Of a stretch of DNA of 64,000 nucleotides, positions 35,688 to 43,704 are shown one piece after another. The stretch is from the NCBI GenBank assembly GCA_036652695.1, contig JAVVVJ010000003.1, forward strand, positions 1 to 64,000, given 5' to 3'. The notes beneath the pieces are model-generated. The model had not been told where the DNA came from. It saw nothing but the letters and a program-made list of their open reading frames with translations, and did no database searches. This DNA is from Limiplasma sp036652695. Its GTDB lineage: Bacteria; Bacillota; Clostridia; Christensenellales; Aristaeellaceae. The position numbers and the translations under genes are program-made. The first letter of the stretch is position 1. Every line of letters begins with the position of its first letter.

Positions 35688-36746
35688 ATGGATAAAAAGC
35701 AAAAAACACAACGGGCGGTTCTTCTTGTGCTCGCACTGCTTTGCGGCGTGTGCGCGGGTCTTCTGGTGCCCTGCTCCGAATGCCGCATGCGGGAAAGCGT
35801 GGCGGCCTTTTCGCATGCCATTCCTCAGGTTGAGGAGACGATGGTGAAAAATGGGGACGCTCCCGCAACGGATGCGGCAACCACTTTGCCTGCTGCGGTG
35901 CAGGTTGATGAAAATCTTTTTGAATTGACGCTTGCGCCGCAAGACAGCCCTGCTGCCACTGCGGGAAGTGCGGAAAGCCCCTTGCCGAGTTCCCCGGAGG
36001 TGGATGAGGCGCGACCTACGCCCACGCGGGGCTTTCGCATTGAGGTGCTGGAGGGTCAGCCCAAGGCGGCCCTCAAACGAGTGCTCATTTATCACACGCA
36101 TACCTATGAGGCCTACGAGCAAGTGGCGGACGAGCGTTACCAAGAAACGGAGCAATGGCGAACGGCAGACTCCGCATACAACATGGTGCGCGTGGGGGAG
36201 GAGCTTGCGGGTCTGCTTCGCGGGCTGGGGCTGGATGTCGTGCATGATGTGACGGCCTTTGAGCCGCCGGTGCTGAGCAGCGCCTATGCGCGCTCGCTTG
36301 CAATGCTACAGCGCCGCTGCGACGCGGGCGAACGCTTTGACCTCTACATTGACCTGCATCGAGATGCGTTTTCCGCCGCAAAGACGAGCGGAAACACCGC
36401 TACAATCGGCGGAGCGGAGCTTGCAAGGCTCATGCTGCTCATCGGCAAGGGCGAGGGACAAACCGGCCTCGGCTTTGGCGAAAAGCCGGATTGGCAGGCG
36501 AACCTCACCATCGCCCAAGCCATTACCGATGCGGTCAACGCGCAGATCGCTGGGCTTTGCAAGGACGTGCGGCTGAAATCCGGCAGGTTCAACCAGCACA
36601 TTGCCGTTGGGTGCGTGCTGGTGGAGGTTGGAAACAACCGCAACACACTGGCGCAGGCGCTGGCTGCCATGCCCTATCTGGCGGACGCGATCGTTAGCGT
36701 ATTGCAAGAATCCGCTCTTTCCGCGATAAACCCAAACGAGGGTTGA
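35688..36746 (+). CDS. spoIIP: Stage II sporulation protein P
   Basis: A 352-residue cell-wall amidase/endopeptidase that drives septal thinning and engulfment with SpoIID and SpoIIM. It has an N-terminal membrane anchor (AVLLVLALLCGVCAGLLV), a low-complexity linker rich in Ala, Pro and Thr (about 45-120), and the catalytic domain with YHTHTYEAYE, DLHRDAFS and VGNNRNTL. AAAAGGCGG lies 8 nt before the ATG at 35688. The gpr-spoIIP order is the same as in B. subtilis. Confidence 0.93.
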   Translation: MDKKQKTQRAVLLVLALLCGVCAGLLVPCSECRMRESVAAFSHAIPQVEETMVKNGDAPATDAATTLPAAVQVDENLFELTLAPQDSPAATAGSAESPLPSSPEVDEARPTPTRGFRIEVLEGQPKAALKRVLIYHTHTYEAYEQVADERYQETEQWRTADSAYNMVRVGEELAGLLRGLGLDVVHDVTAFEPPVLSSAYARSLAMLQRRCDAGERFDLYIDLHRDAFSAAKTSGNTATIGGAELARLMLLIGKGEGQTGLGFGEKPDWQANLTIAQAITDAVNAQIAGLCKDVRLKSGRFNQHIAVGCVLVEVGNNRNTLAQALAAMPYLADAIVSVLQESALSAINPNEG

Positions 36747-36771
36747 AAAAGCGCCGCCCAACAGGTATAAT
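36743..36771 (+). promoter_or_regulatory. Sigma-A promoter of murI
   Basis: TTGAAA (36743-36748, overlapping the spoIIP stop), 17-nt spacer, TATAAT (36766-36771), 20 nt before the murI ATG. It separates vegetative wall genes from the sporulation operon. Confidence 0.78.
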
Positions 36772-36790
36772 TGTTGCGGGGGTGTGAGCG

Positions 36791-37579
36791 ATGGACGGGC
36801 GACCAATAGGCTTTTTTGACAGCGGCTTGGGTGGAATCGGCGTGTTGGGGGAGGCTCTGCGGAGACTTCCCGCCGAGAACTACCTTTATTTTGGCGATAC
36901 CGCACATATCCCATATGGTGATAAGCCGCGCGAGGAGGTGCTGCGCTACGCGCACGCCGCTGTGGAGCGGTTAACGGGGCTTGGCTGCAAGGCCATTGTG
37001 ATCGCCTGCAACACGGCGACCAGCGTAGCGGTGGGGGAACTGCGGCAGGAGCTGGAGCTGCCCATCATCGGCATGGAACCGGCGCTAAAGCCCGCCTCGC
37101 AGATTGAGCGCGAAGGGCGCATTTTAGTGCTTGCCACGCGCATGACGCTTTCACTGGAAAAGTTCCAAAGGCTGATGCTCCTCTATGGGCACGATGCTTT
37201 GCCCGTGCCCTGCCCGGGTCTGATGGAATGCGTGGAGGCGGGGGAATTGCAGGGCGCGCATGTGAATGAGGTGCTTCGCGCCTTGCTCGCGCCGTATTTG
37301 AACATGCCTGTGAAGGCGGTGGTGCTGGGCTGCACGCATTATGTGTTTCTGCGCGAAACCATCGCCTCGTTTTTTGCGCCGGAGGTGCCCTTGATTGACG
37401 GCAACGCAGGCACCATCCGTCAACTGAAGCGGCGGCTGACCGAGGCCGCCCTTTGCCGCGATCCCGCATTGCCCGGAGGGCGCGTTACCTTCCTATCTTC
37501 TAGTGAGGACGAGCGTACACTTGGGCGCATGCAGCGCATGCTGGAACGGTGCGCTCAGCCTACCCTTGCAAAAGTATAA
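36791..37579 (+). CDS. murI: Glutamate racemase
   Basis: A 262-residue cofactor-free racemase making D-glutamate for peptidoglycan. The N-terminus is GFFDSGLGG, and the two catalytic cysteines are Cys73 (ACNTATS) and Cys181 (LGCTHY). IPYGDKPREEV and IDGNAGTIRQL are also typical. It has its own promoter with a leader of about 12 nt; wecB follows 17 nt downstream. Confidence 0.96.
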   Translation: MDGRPIGFFDSGLGGIGVLGEALRRLPAENYLYFGDTAHIPYGDKPREEVLRYAHAAVERLTGLGCKAIVIACNTATSVAVGELRQELELPIIGMEPALKPASQIEREGRILVLATRMTLSLEKFQRLMLLYGHDALPVPCPGLMECVEAGELQGAHVNEVLRALLAPYLNMPVKAVVLGCTHYVFLRETIASFFAPEVPLIDGNAGTIRQLKRRLTEAALCRDPALPGGRVTFLSSSEDERTLGRMQRMLERCAQPTLAKV

Positions 37580-37596
37580 TGAATTGAGGTACACAC

Positions 37597-38733
37597 ATGA
37601 AAAAAGTGATGCTGATCTTCGGCACGAGACCGGAAGCGATCAAAATGTGTCCGCTTGTGCTGGAACTGCGCAAACACCCCGAATTTGAGACTGTCGTGTG
37701 CGTAACGGGTCAGCATCGGCAGATGCTGGATCAAATTTTGCACTGCTTTGAGGTGGAGCCGAAATATGATCTGTGCATCATGCGTGATAAGCAGACGCTT
37801 TTTGATGTGACAATCAATATTTTGGGTCGCTTGCAGGAGATTTTGGAGGCGGAGAAGCCGGATGTGGCGCTGGTGCATGGGGATACCTCCACCGCCTTTG
37901 TGACGGCGCTGGCATGCTTTTATATGCATATTCCCGTAGGGCATGTGGAGGCGGGACTGCGCACCTACAATTTGGATTCGCCTTTTCCGGAGGAATTTAA
38001 TCGCCAAGCGGTGGATTTAATCACGCGCTTCTATTTTGCGCCCACGGAAATGACCCGCCAGAACCTGCTCAAGGAGGGCAAGCCGGACGAGCGCGTGTAT
38101 GTAACGGGCAATACCGTGATCGACGCGCTGGGCACCACGGTGCGCAGCGATTATCAACATCCGGAGATCGATTGGGCGCGCGGAAGCCGCTTGATCTTGC
38201 TCACCGCACACCGCCGCGAGAACATTGGCGAGCCGATGCGCGAGATGTTCAACGCCATCCGCCGCGTGGTGGATGAAACGCCCGATGTGAAGGTCATTTA
38301 TCCCATGCACATGAACCCCGTTGTGCGGGAGATGGCGCATGAGTGCTTTGCGGGGCAGGAGCGCATCCATATGCTGGAGCCGTTGGATGTGCTGGATTTT
38401 CATAATTTGATGGCGAAAGCGTACCTCATTATGACGGATAGTGGCGGCATTCAGGAGGAAGCGCCGGCGCTGGGCAAGCCAGTGCTTGTGATGCGCGATA
38501 CCACGGAGCGTCCCGAGGGCGTTATGGCGGGCACACTTCGCCTTGTTGGCACCGATGAAGCAACCATCTATGCCGCAGTGCGCGAGCTGCTGGACGATCA
38601 GGCGGCCTATCACGAAATGGAGCACGCCGCGAATCCCTATGGGGATGGCAAAGCGAGCCACGCGATCGCAGAAATTTTGGAAAAAGAGCTGTATGAAGGG
38701 TTTCACGGAGCGCTCTCACAGGCGAAGCAATAG
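37597..38733 (+). CDS. wecB: UDP-N-acetylglucosamine 2-epimerase (non-hydrolysing)
   Basis: A 378-residue epimerase forming UDP-ManNAc from UDP-GlcNAc, a precursor for teichoic-acid linkage units and capsules. GTRPEAIKMCP, VHGDTSTAF, GHVEAGLRTY, LLTAHRREN and TDSGGIQEEAP are the family marks. GAGG lies 7 nt before the ATG. Its stop is only 4 nt from the stop of the convergent GtrA-like gene, with no terminator between. Confidence 0.96.
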   Translation: MKKVMLIFGTRPEAIKMCPLVLELRKHPEFETVVCVTGQHRQMLDQILHCFEVEPKYDLCIMRDKQTLFDVTINILGRLQEILEAEKPDVALVHGDTSTAFVTALACFYMHIPVGHVEAGLRTYNLDSPFPEEFNRQAVDLITRFYFAPTEMTRQNLLKEGKPDERVYVTGNTVIDALGTTVRSDYQHPEIDWARGSRLILLTAHRRENIGEPMREMFNAIRRVVDETPDVKVIYPMHMNPVVREMAHECFAGQERIHMLEPLDVLDFHNLMAKAYLIMTDSGGIQEEAPALGKPVLVMRDTTERPEGVMAGTLRLVGTDEATIYAAVRELLDDQAAYHEMEHAANPYGDGKASHAIAEILEKELYEGFHGALSQAKQ

Positions 38734-38736
38734 CGC

Positions 38737-39225
38737 CTACTTCTTAAAAATCCAAAATTTGCTAACTACGTAGTTGAAAATCATCACAAACACAAGCACG
38801 ATGATGCGGTTGACAAAATTGCTGACGCCCACGGCCTTGAGCAGAAGCATCAAGCCTTGTTCAAAAACAAAGAAGCTGATGGCACGGCTGGCGGCGAACT
38901 GAGCAAGCTCCTTGCCGATTTGCAAATTTTTTCCGCCCTGCACGCGGAAAACCATAACGCGGTTGATCCAAAACGCGAATAGCACTGCGATGACCCACGA
39001 AATCGCACTGGCGATAGACAGCTGCATGGGGGTTGCAAGGTTGATGGAACCGATCAACCAAGGGAGCAGATTGCCCGAGAAGGGCGGCTTGTCTGCCAGC
39101 AGGAAGCAGACCGCGTAGTGGATTAGCATGCTCAGCAGTGTGGTAAGCCCCCCGGCGATCAGGTAGCGCAGCAGCTCGTACTGCTTTTCATGGTTGACTA
39201 AGTAGTGCTTGATTTTTTGAAACAT
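38737..39225 (-). CDS. GtrA-like flippase family membrane protein
   Basis: A 162-residue protein with four membrane helices. ELLRYLIAGGLTTLLSMLIHY at the start, the middle IASAISWVIAVLFAFWINRVMVF and the end FNYVVSKFWIFKK are the GtrA family pattern, thought to move polyprenyl-phosphate sugars across the membrane. GGAGGA lies 9 nt before the ATG at 39225. It is last in the leftward pgsA operon and would supply substrate to the GT-C-like protein encoded two genes upstream. Confidence 0.87.
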   Translation of the reverse strand: MFQKIKHYLVNHEKQYELLRYLIAGGLTTLLSMLIHYAVCFLLADKPPFSGNLLPWLIGSINLATPMQLSIASAISWVIAVLFAFWINRVMVFRVQGGKNLQIGKELAQFAASRAISFFVFEQGLMLLLKAVGVSNFVNRIIVLVFVMIFNYVVSKFWIFKK

Positions 39226-39239
39226 GGTTGGATGTCCTC

Positions 39240-39455
39240 CTATTCTTCTCCGCAATCGCCGCGCGCGTAAGCGCAGGCGAGCAAATCCTCCGCTGGGATA
39301 ACCAGCGGTTTTTTTTTCGCGCCTAGCTGGAAGCTGATCTGCGCGGCGTCATACGCGAGCACGCGCACGGTTTTTTGCACGGGCTTGCCATCTAGCAGAA
39401 ATACCGCGCGAATCTTGCGGTCGTGATCCACTGCGTAACGCAAAAAGCGGGTCAT
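39240..39455 (-). CDS. Conserved-looking 71-residue protein of unknown function
   Basis: A small soluble protein, MTRFLRYAVDHDRKIRAV at the start, then DGKPVQKTVRVLAYD and GAKKKPLVIPAEDLLACAYARGDCGEE. The alternating hydrophobic strands suggest a small beta barrel, perhaps an SH3- or Sm-like fold. Its ATG overlaps the stop of the GT-C-like gene by four bases, so translation is coupled. I do not recognise a named family. Confidence 0.7.
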   Translation of the reverse strand: MTRFLRYAVDHDRKIRAVFLLDGKPVQKTVRVLAYDAAQISFQLGAKKKPLVIPAEDLLACAYARGDCGEE

Positions 39456-41449
39456 GGCTGTAACCCCTGTGGGACTTCAAAAATGCGCAGGCGACCGCTT
39501 TCGCTTTCATAGGCCACGGGGAAAAGCGCCTCCAGCGCCGCTTCGTTGAGGGTGAACCAGCTGCTGGAACGTTCGTAATCGCTCACGTAGAGATAGCTGA
39601 CGCCATATTGGGAAAGCAAGGCCAAGTTGTCGCCGGGGTTTTCATAAAAGGCGGCGACCTCCGCGCGGCGCTTCGTGGTATCAAAGCCGTGGTAGTAGAG
39701 GTAGCTATCGCTAGAGCACAGGATGGTGCGGCCAGCGAGGCTGCTTACGGGATTTAGGTGCTGGTTGCCGGTGATGAACACGCTGTGCTCGGGCGTATTT
39801 TGCTTGATGTACTCCGCTACCTCGACCTCCTCGGCGGAATACGCCTGATAGTCGCTTACGCACTCGCGCAGCACCGTAAGCGTGGAGGAAAGGAAGCAGA
39901 CGCTCAAAAACATCGCCGCGATGACGCGCCGCCCCGCAAGGCCGCGCAGGCGCGCGTATAACTCCAGCGCGTAATCAGCCGCCATGGGCAGGCAGAGCAG
40001 GAACCACACGTAGAAGAGCTTGTTGTTATCATATTCGTTTGGCTGAAAAAGCACAAGCTCCGCTACAGCGTAAATCAAAAACGCGCCCGAGGCGATCAGC
40101 CGGTTCTGGCGAATGTCCAGCGGCAGGGCCGCTTCGCCCTTGGGCTTGCGGCGCAGCAAAGCCAGCCCAATGAGCAGATAGGCCGGGCCAATGTTTTTAA
40201 GATAGAACCAAAAATACGGGTCAACAAGACCGTGCCCGCCTCGATTGTTGCACCAGTTGAATTGAAAGCGCAGGAAATGAGCGCTGTTGATGGCCTGCAC
40301 AAAGGTGAAGCAGATGAGCTGGGGCAGCGCGAGCGCGGCGGCAATCGCCGCGTAGATCAGCCAAGGCTTGAAGGCCTCAAAGCGTTCGTTTCGCGGGCTT
40401 GTGCATATACAATACAGGCAGGTGCCGCCGCTGAGCAGTACCAGCGCCAGAAAGCTGTGCGTGTGAATCAGAGGTAGACCGCCTGCAAACAGCCCAAGCA
40501 AAACAAGCTCCCGCAGGCCATGCCGCTCCTTGCGGCACAGCGGCGGCACAAGCAGGTTGATGGCGGGCAGCAGCATCGTCCAGCCGCCCAAAATACCGCG
40601 CTGTGGGATTAGCATATCGCAAATGATGTTCACCCAACGCAGGTTATTGGGGTTTGGTTGGTTGGTGGGCGCTTGATAATAGCCTTGCATTACGGTGCGC
40701 AGATGATCCAACGCGGTGGTGGTGACGCCGTTTTCTACCGTACCGCTAAGCGTGTAGAAAAAGCCAAGTCCGCCGTTTAAAAACAGCAAAAAATAGGCCA
40801 ACAGCATCGCGCCGCGCCGCTTACACAGCTGTGCGCAGAGGAGCGCATACCCTGTGAACACAAGCGCCATCATGAGCGTGCCGGTAAAGGCCATGGCTGT
40901 GGGCAAGGGCTGCCCCAGCATGAGCATGCTGGTAGCAAAGCTATCCGTCAAATAGGGATAGGCCATTGTAGCGCCAAGCATGAGGCTGTTTTGCAGCGGG
41001 AATTTTGCGTCTACGATGCTCGTGGTTACCGCCAGATGCAGGGAAAGGTCGCCGTAGGTGCTTTGCCCTACGTGATAGCTGCCATCCGCCGCTGGGCGGA
41101 TGGAGTGCGTATATTGCAAATAGCCGCTAAGCAGCACTAGCGGCAGCACCATGAGCGCAAGGTCATAGAGCAGGCGTTTTTCCCGCTCGTCAAAGGGCGA
41201 TACCTCGCGCCGGTCGCGGCAGAAAAAGCTGACGCCCACAAGCAGCGCGAGCGTGCCTGCCGCCAGCCAATGCGCAGTGTATGTAAAAGCGACGGCATAG
41301 GCCCATAACGCCGGCAGCCACATGAGCAGCAATATCCCCAGTGAAAGGCCGATGTACGCGCGCACAAGCGGACGCAGCCGGGGTAGCAGCCAGCGGGTGA
41401 TCAGCGCGCCGCCCGCCAGAAACAGCAACAAATAGGCGATGGAAAGCAA
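39452..41449 (-). CDS. Large polytopic membrane protein, GT-C-like
   Basis: A 665-residue protein with about 13-14 membrane helices. The first large loop has HSIRPAADGSYHVGQSTYGDLSLHLAVTTSI, an acidic, His-bearing segment typical of GT-C transferases; RGGHGLVDPYFWFYLKN and FQPNEYDNNKLFYVWFLL occur further on. The last 130 residues form an outer soluble domain (YIKQNTPEHSVFITGNQHLN). It resembles large Clostridial membrane glycosyltransferases of unknown acceptor. It lies between the degenerate M20 gene (12 nt upstream) and the 71-residue gene. Confidence 0.7.
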   Translation of the reverse strand: MLSIAYLLLFLAGGALITRWLLPRLRPLVRAYIGLSLGILLLMWLPALWAYAVAFTYTAHWLAAGTLALLVGVSFFCRDRREVSPFDEREKRLLYDLALMVLPLVLLSGYLQYTHSIRPAADGSYHVGQSTYGDLSLHLAVTTSIVDAKFPLQNSLMLGATMAYPYLTDSFATSMLMLGQPLPTAMAFTGTLMMALVFTGYALLCAQLCKRRGAMLLAYFLLFLNGGLGFFYTLSGTVENGVTTTALDHLRTVMQGYYQAPTNQPNPNNLRWVNIICDMLIPQRGILGGWTMLLPAINLLVPPLCRKERHGLRELVLLGLFAGGLPLIHTHSFLALVLLSGGTCLYCICTSPRNERFEAFKPWLIYAAIAAALALPQLICFTFVQAINSAHFLRFQFNWCNNRGGHGLVDPYFWFYLKNIGPAYLLIGLALLRRKPKGEAALPLDIRQNRLIASGAFLIYAVAELVLFQPNEYDNNKLFYVWFLLCLPMAADYALELYARLRGLAGRRVIAAMFLSVCFLSSTLTVLRECVSDYQAYSAEEVEVAEYIKQNTPEHSVFITGNQHLNPVSSLAGRTILCSSDSYLYYHGFDTTKRRAEVAAFYENPGDNLALLSQYGVSYLYVSDYERSSSWFTLNEAALEALFPVAYESESGRLRIFEVPQGLQP

Positions 41450-41461
41450 ACAATTCCTCCT

Positions 41462-42748
41462 TTAGACAGAAAGCATGGAGCGGAAAAACTGAACCGCCGT
41501 TTGCAAGGAGCCATCTGTCACGGTGCATTCGCCGTTAAGCGCCTCCTCGCCGGTTACCAAAAAGGGAGAGAAGCGGTATACGCATCTGCCCAGCGGCGCA
41601 TAAAAGCGCCCGTCCGTAATGAAGGGGCTGAGGCAGGGCACGATGACCGCACGCTCAAATTGAATTTCAATGGCGGTCTCCATGGCCTCCCACGCCTCGC
41701 CCGCAGGCTCGCTGCGCAGACCAGCATCGTTATCCACGGTATAGTGCAGTACGAGATCCGGGTTGCCAATGGCTCGGCGAATGCGGTGCTTGTACGCTGC
41801 CGTTTTTTTGCCGGGGATGATCGTCTGGCGAAAGCAGAGCCGCGCCGATGCGGCGGGCGCCTCGGGGGTTCCCTTCGCATCCATGGCATAGATGGAAAGC
41901 TCGCATTGAAAGAACTGCTTCATGACGGAGCGGCCGCGCCAGTGCGCCTTGAGCAGCGGAAAGGACAAACGCGGGTTGGCGGCTAACAGGCTCTGTGGAA
42001 ACGGAGCGTGCTCGCTCAGCTTGCGCAGCATTTGTTCGCTGGCGTTGCACAGCGCCGTGTGGCGGGGATGGCGCGAAAGCCTTGCGCCGTGATGGAGCAG
42101 CTCGTCAAGCGGGCGCAGGTGCTCACGCCCGCGGCGGGAGCGCACCGCGTCCCCGGCAAGCACTTCACCCTGTAATATGCCCTTTTCCGCAATCCCGATG
42201 AGCGCAAGCGGCGCGTTCTTTGGTAAAAAGGTGCGGAACGCCTCCATGGTAACATAGCCGCCATAGTCCAGCACAAAGCAGGGATGCAGACTTCGCGCCA
42301 GCAGGTGCGCGGCAATGCTCCGCGCACCCTCGCCGCCGCTCAGCCCGTCAAAACTCAAGGCGAGAAACAGCTCCCCGCCTGGGCGATACCCATCGCGCAA
42401 AAGCTCCTCTAACGCTTCCAAGAGCGATATCACATGCGCGCGGGCGAGAGGCACCGTCATGGGCAGCTCATGGATGGGGATGCCTGGGCAAAAAGGAACG
42501 CCAGCGGGCGCATCCAGCTGCGAGATGAACACCAAGGGGTCGGTGACATTCGCGCCCGCTAACTCCAACAGCACCGCGCCCTGCGCGAACGTCTTGACCT
42601 CGGTTTTGGTGAATACGAGGGGATAGGCTTCCTTGAGCGTCTGTAGCGCAAGCGCCGCGCCCTGCGGCGTATATGTGGTAAAGACGCTCAACCGCCGGAG
42701 CACGTCGCGCGCGCGGTCATAGTTGAGGGGAGCTAGGAACTCGCTCAT
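41462..42748 (-). CDS. M20-like peptidase homologue, probably inactive
   Basis: A 428-residue protein with the M20/CPS1 peptidase layout: N-terminal catalytic-type domain, lid domain at about 200-320 and a C-terminal return. The motif places are readable, but the active-site residues have changed. The first His-x-Asp (HLD in family members) is SQLDAP, with Gln for His. The DEExGG motif is SFDGLSGG, lacking both Glu. LDEGG is LDYGG. The last metal His is Asn in LNGECTV. Only the Asp residues remain. GGAGG lies 10 nt before the ATG at 42748. It sits between pgsA and a GT-C-like gene; a binding or scaffold role is inferred. Confidence 0.75.
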   Translation of the reverse strand: MSEFLAPLNYDRARDVLRRLSVFTTYTPQGAALALQTLKEAYPLVFTKTEVKTFAQGAVLLELAGANVTDPLVFISQLDAPAGVPFCPGIPIHELPMTVPLARAHVISLLEALEELLRDGYRPGGELFLALSFDGLSGGEGARSIAAHLLARSLHPCFVLDYGGYVTMEAFRTFLPKNAPLALIGIAEKGILQGEVLAGDAVRSRRGREHLRPLDELLHHGARLSRHPRHTALCNASEQMLRKLSEHAPFPQSLLAANPRLSFPLLKAHWRGRSVMKQFFQCELSIYAMDAKGTPEAPAASARLCFRQTIIPGKKTAAYKHRIRRAIGNPDLVLHYTVDNDAGLRSEPAGEAWEAMETAIEIQFERAVIVPCLSPFITDGRFYAPLGRCVYRFSPFLVTGEEALNGECTVTDGSLQTAVQFFRSMLSV

Positions 42749-42791
42749 ATCATTATTGCCTCCCAAAAGTGGCCGGGCGCTAGCGCACGGC

Positions 42792-43391
42792 TCATTTGCC
42801 CTGAGGCTCTGCAGCCTTTACCTTCTTTAGCGCGTCAATCGCATAGACGACCAGCGCGCATAGCGTACATGCGACCGCCGCCCAAATGAGCAGGACGTCT
42901 GGCGTCATGAACCAACCGGGGCATACGGAAACAAACCAGTCGTGGAAAAAGGTGAGCACAAGGCTTGCGATAAAGATACATTGCGCGACCTTGCCGATCA
43001 TAAAGGAATATACCACGATGCCGCGCTTGAGAAGCAGCACGCCGCCCACAATCATGATCAGCTCCTTGAGCAGCAACACAAGCACCGCTGGCAACGGAAT
43101 GACGGCGGGGATCTGGGCATTGCCAAGGGTCATGCTAAACATGGCGGTCAGCACCATGATCTTATCAGCGAAGGGATCCATTAGCTTGCCAAAATCGGTG
43201 ATCAGGTGATATTTCCGCGCGATGATACCATCCAGCAGGTCGGTAAAGCTGGCCACGAGAAAGATGATGAGCGCCGGGTATTTCAGCCCGCGCACAAACA
43301 GCACGATGTAGACAGGCACCAGCAGCAGGCGAACCATTGTGAGTACATTGGGTACGTTAAGATTTTTCTTGATGTATTCTTTTGCAGTCAA
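42792..43391 (-). CDS. pgsA: CDP-diacylglycerol--glycerol-3-phosphate 3-phosphatidyltransferase
   Basis: A 199-residue integral membrane enzyme making phosphatidylglycerol phosphate. The CDP-alcohol phosphatidyltransferase motif is readable as TDLLDGIIARKYHLITDFGKLMDPFADK. About five to six membrane helices. The start is TTG at 43391, with AGGAGG 9 nt upstream; the in-frame ATG at 43424 lies within the -10 box and cannot be used. First gene of a leftward envelope operon. Confidence 0.93.
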   Translation of the reverse strand: MTAKEYIKKNLNVPNVLTMVRLLLVPVYIVLFVRGLKYPALIIFLVASFTDLLDGIIARKYHLITDFGKLMDPFADKIMVLTAMFSMTLGNAQIPAVIPLPAVLVLLLKELIMIVGGVLLLKRGIVVYSFMIGKVAQCIFIASLVLTFFHDWFVSVCPGWFMTPDVLLIWAAVACTLCALVVYAIDALKKVKAAEPQGK

Positions 43392-43422
43392 GGGACCCTG
43401 CCTCCTCACTTGTAATGATTTC

Positions 43423-43451
43423 ATTATAGCATGCGTAGGATGTACGCGCAA
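43423..43451 (-). promoter_or_regulatory. Promoter of the pgsA operon
   Basis: On the minus strand: TTGCGC (43451-43446), 17-nt spacer ending in TGC, TATAAT (43428-43423). The extended -10 strengthens it. It settles the pgsA start as the TTG at 43391. Confidence 0.72.
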
Positions 43452-43619
43452 GAATGAGCGTGCAAAAGCCCCGTTTTTGTGTTTCAAAGGTGGTACGGTG
43501 CGGTTTGCAACTGCGGTGGGCGCTCGCGCCATGCAGGCCGCAAAGGTTGGAATCAAAGCTGTTCAGCAGGCTTTGCGCACCCAAACCCGCGCGCCCAAAG
43601 AGCAACCGTCACGATCACC

Positions 43620-43648
43620 TTGCCAAAAGGTTCATTTCGCTATATAAT
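43620..43648 (+). promoter_or_regulatory. Promoter of glnS
   Basis: TTGCCA (43620-43625), 17-nt spacer, TATAAT (43643-43648), 56 nt before the glnS ATG. The leader is too short for a T-box, and none is seen. Confidence 0.75.
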
Positions 43649-43704
43649 GGACAAACCCGCGACGTTTGCGCGGTTTTCAGGAATTTGGAAAGGAAGGCGC
43701 AGCT

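Noticed and set aside
37561..37596. TATAAT just before wecB as a separate promoter
   Set aside because: No acceptable -35 box at 16-18 nt and no extended -10; wecB is probably read from the murI promoter.
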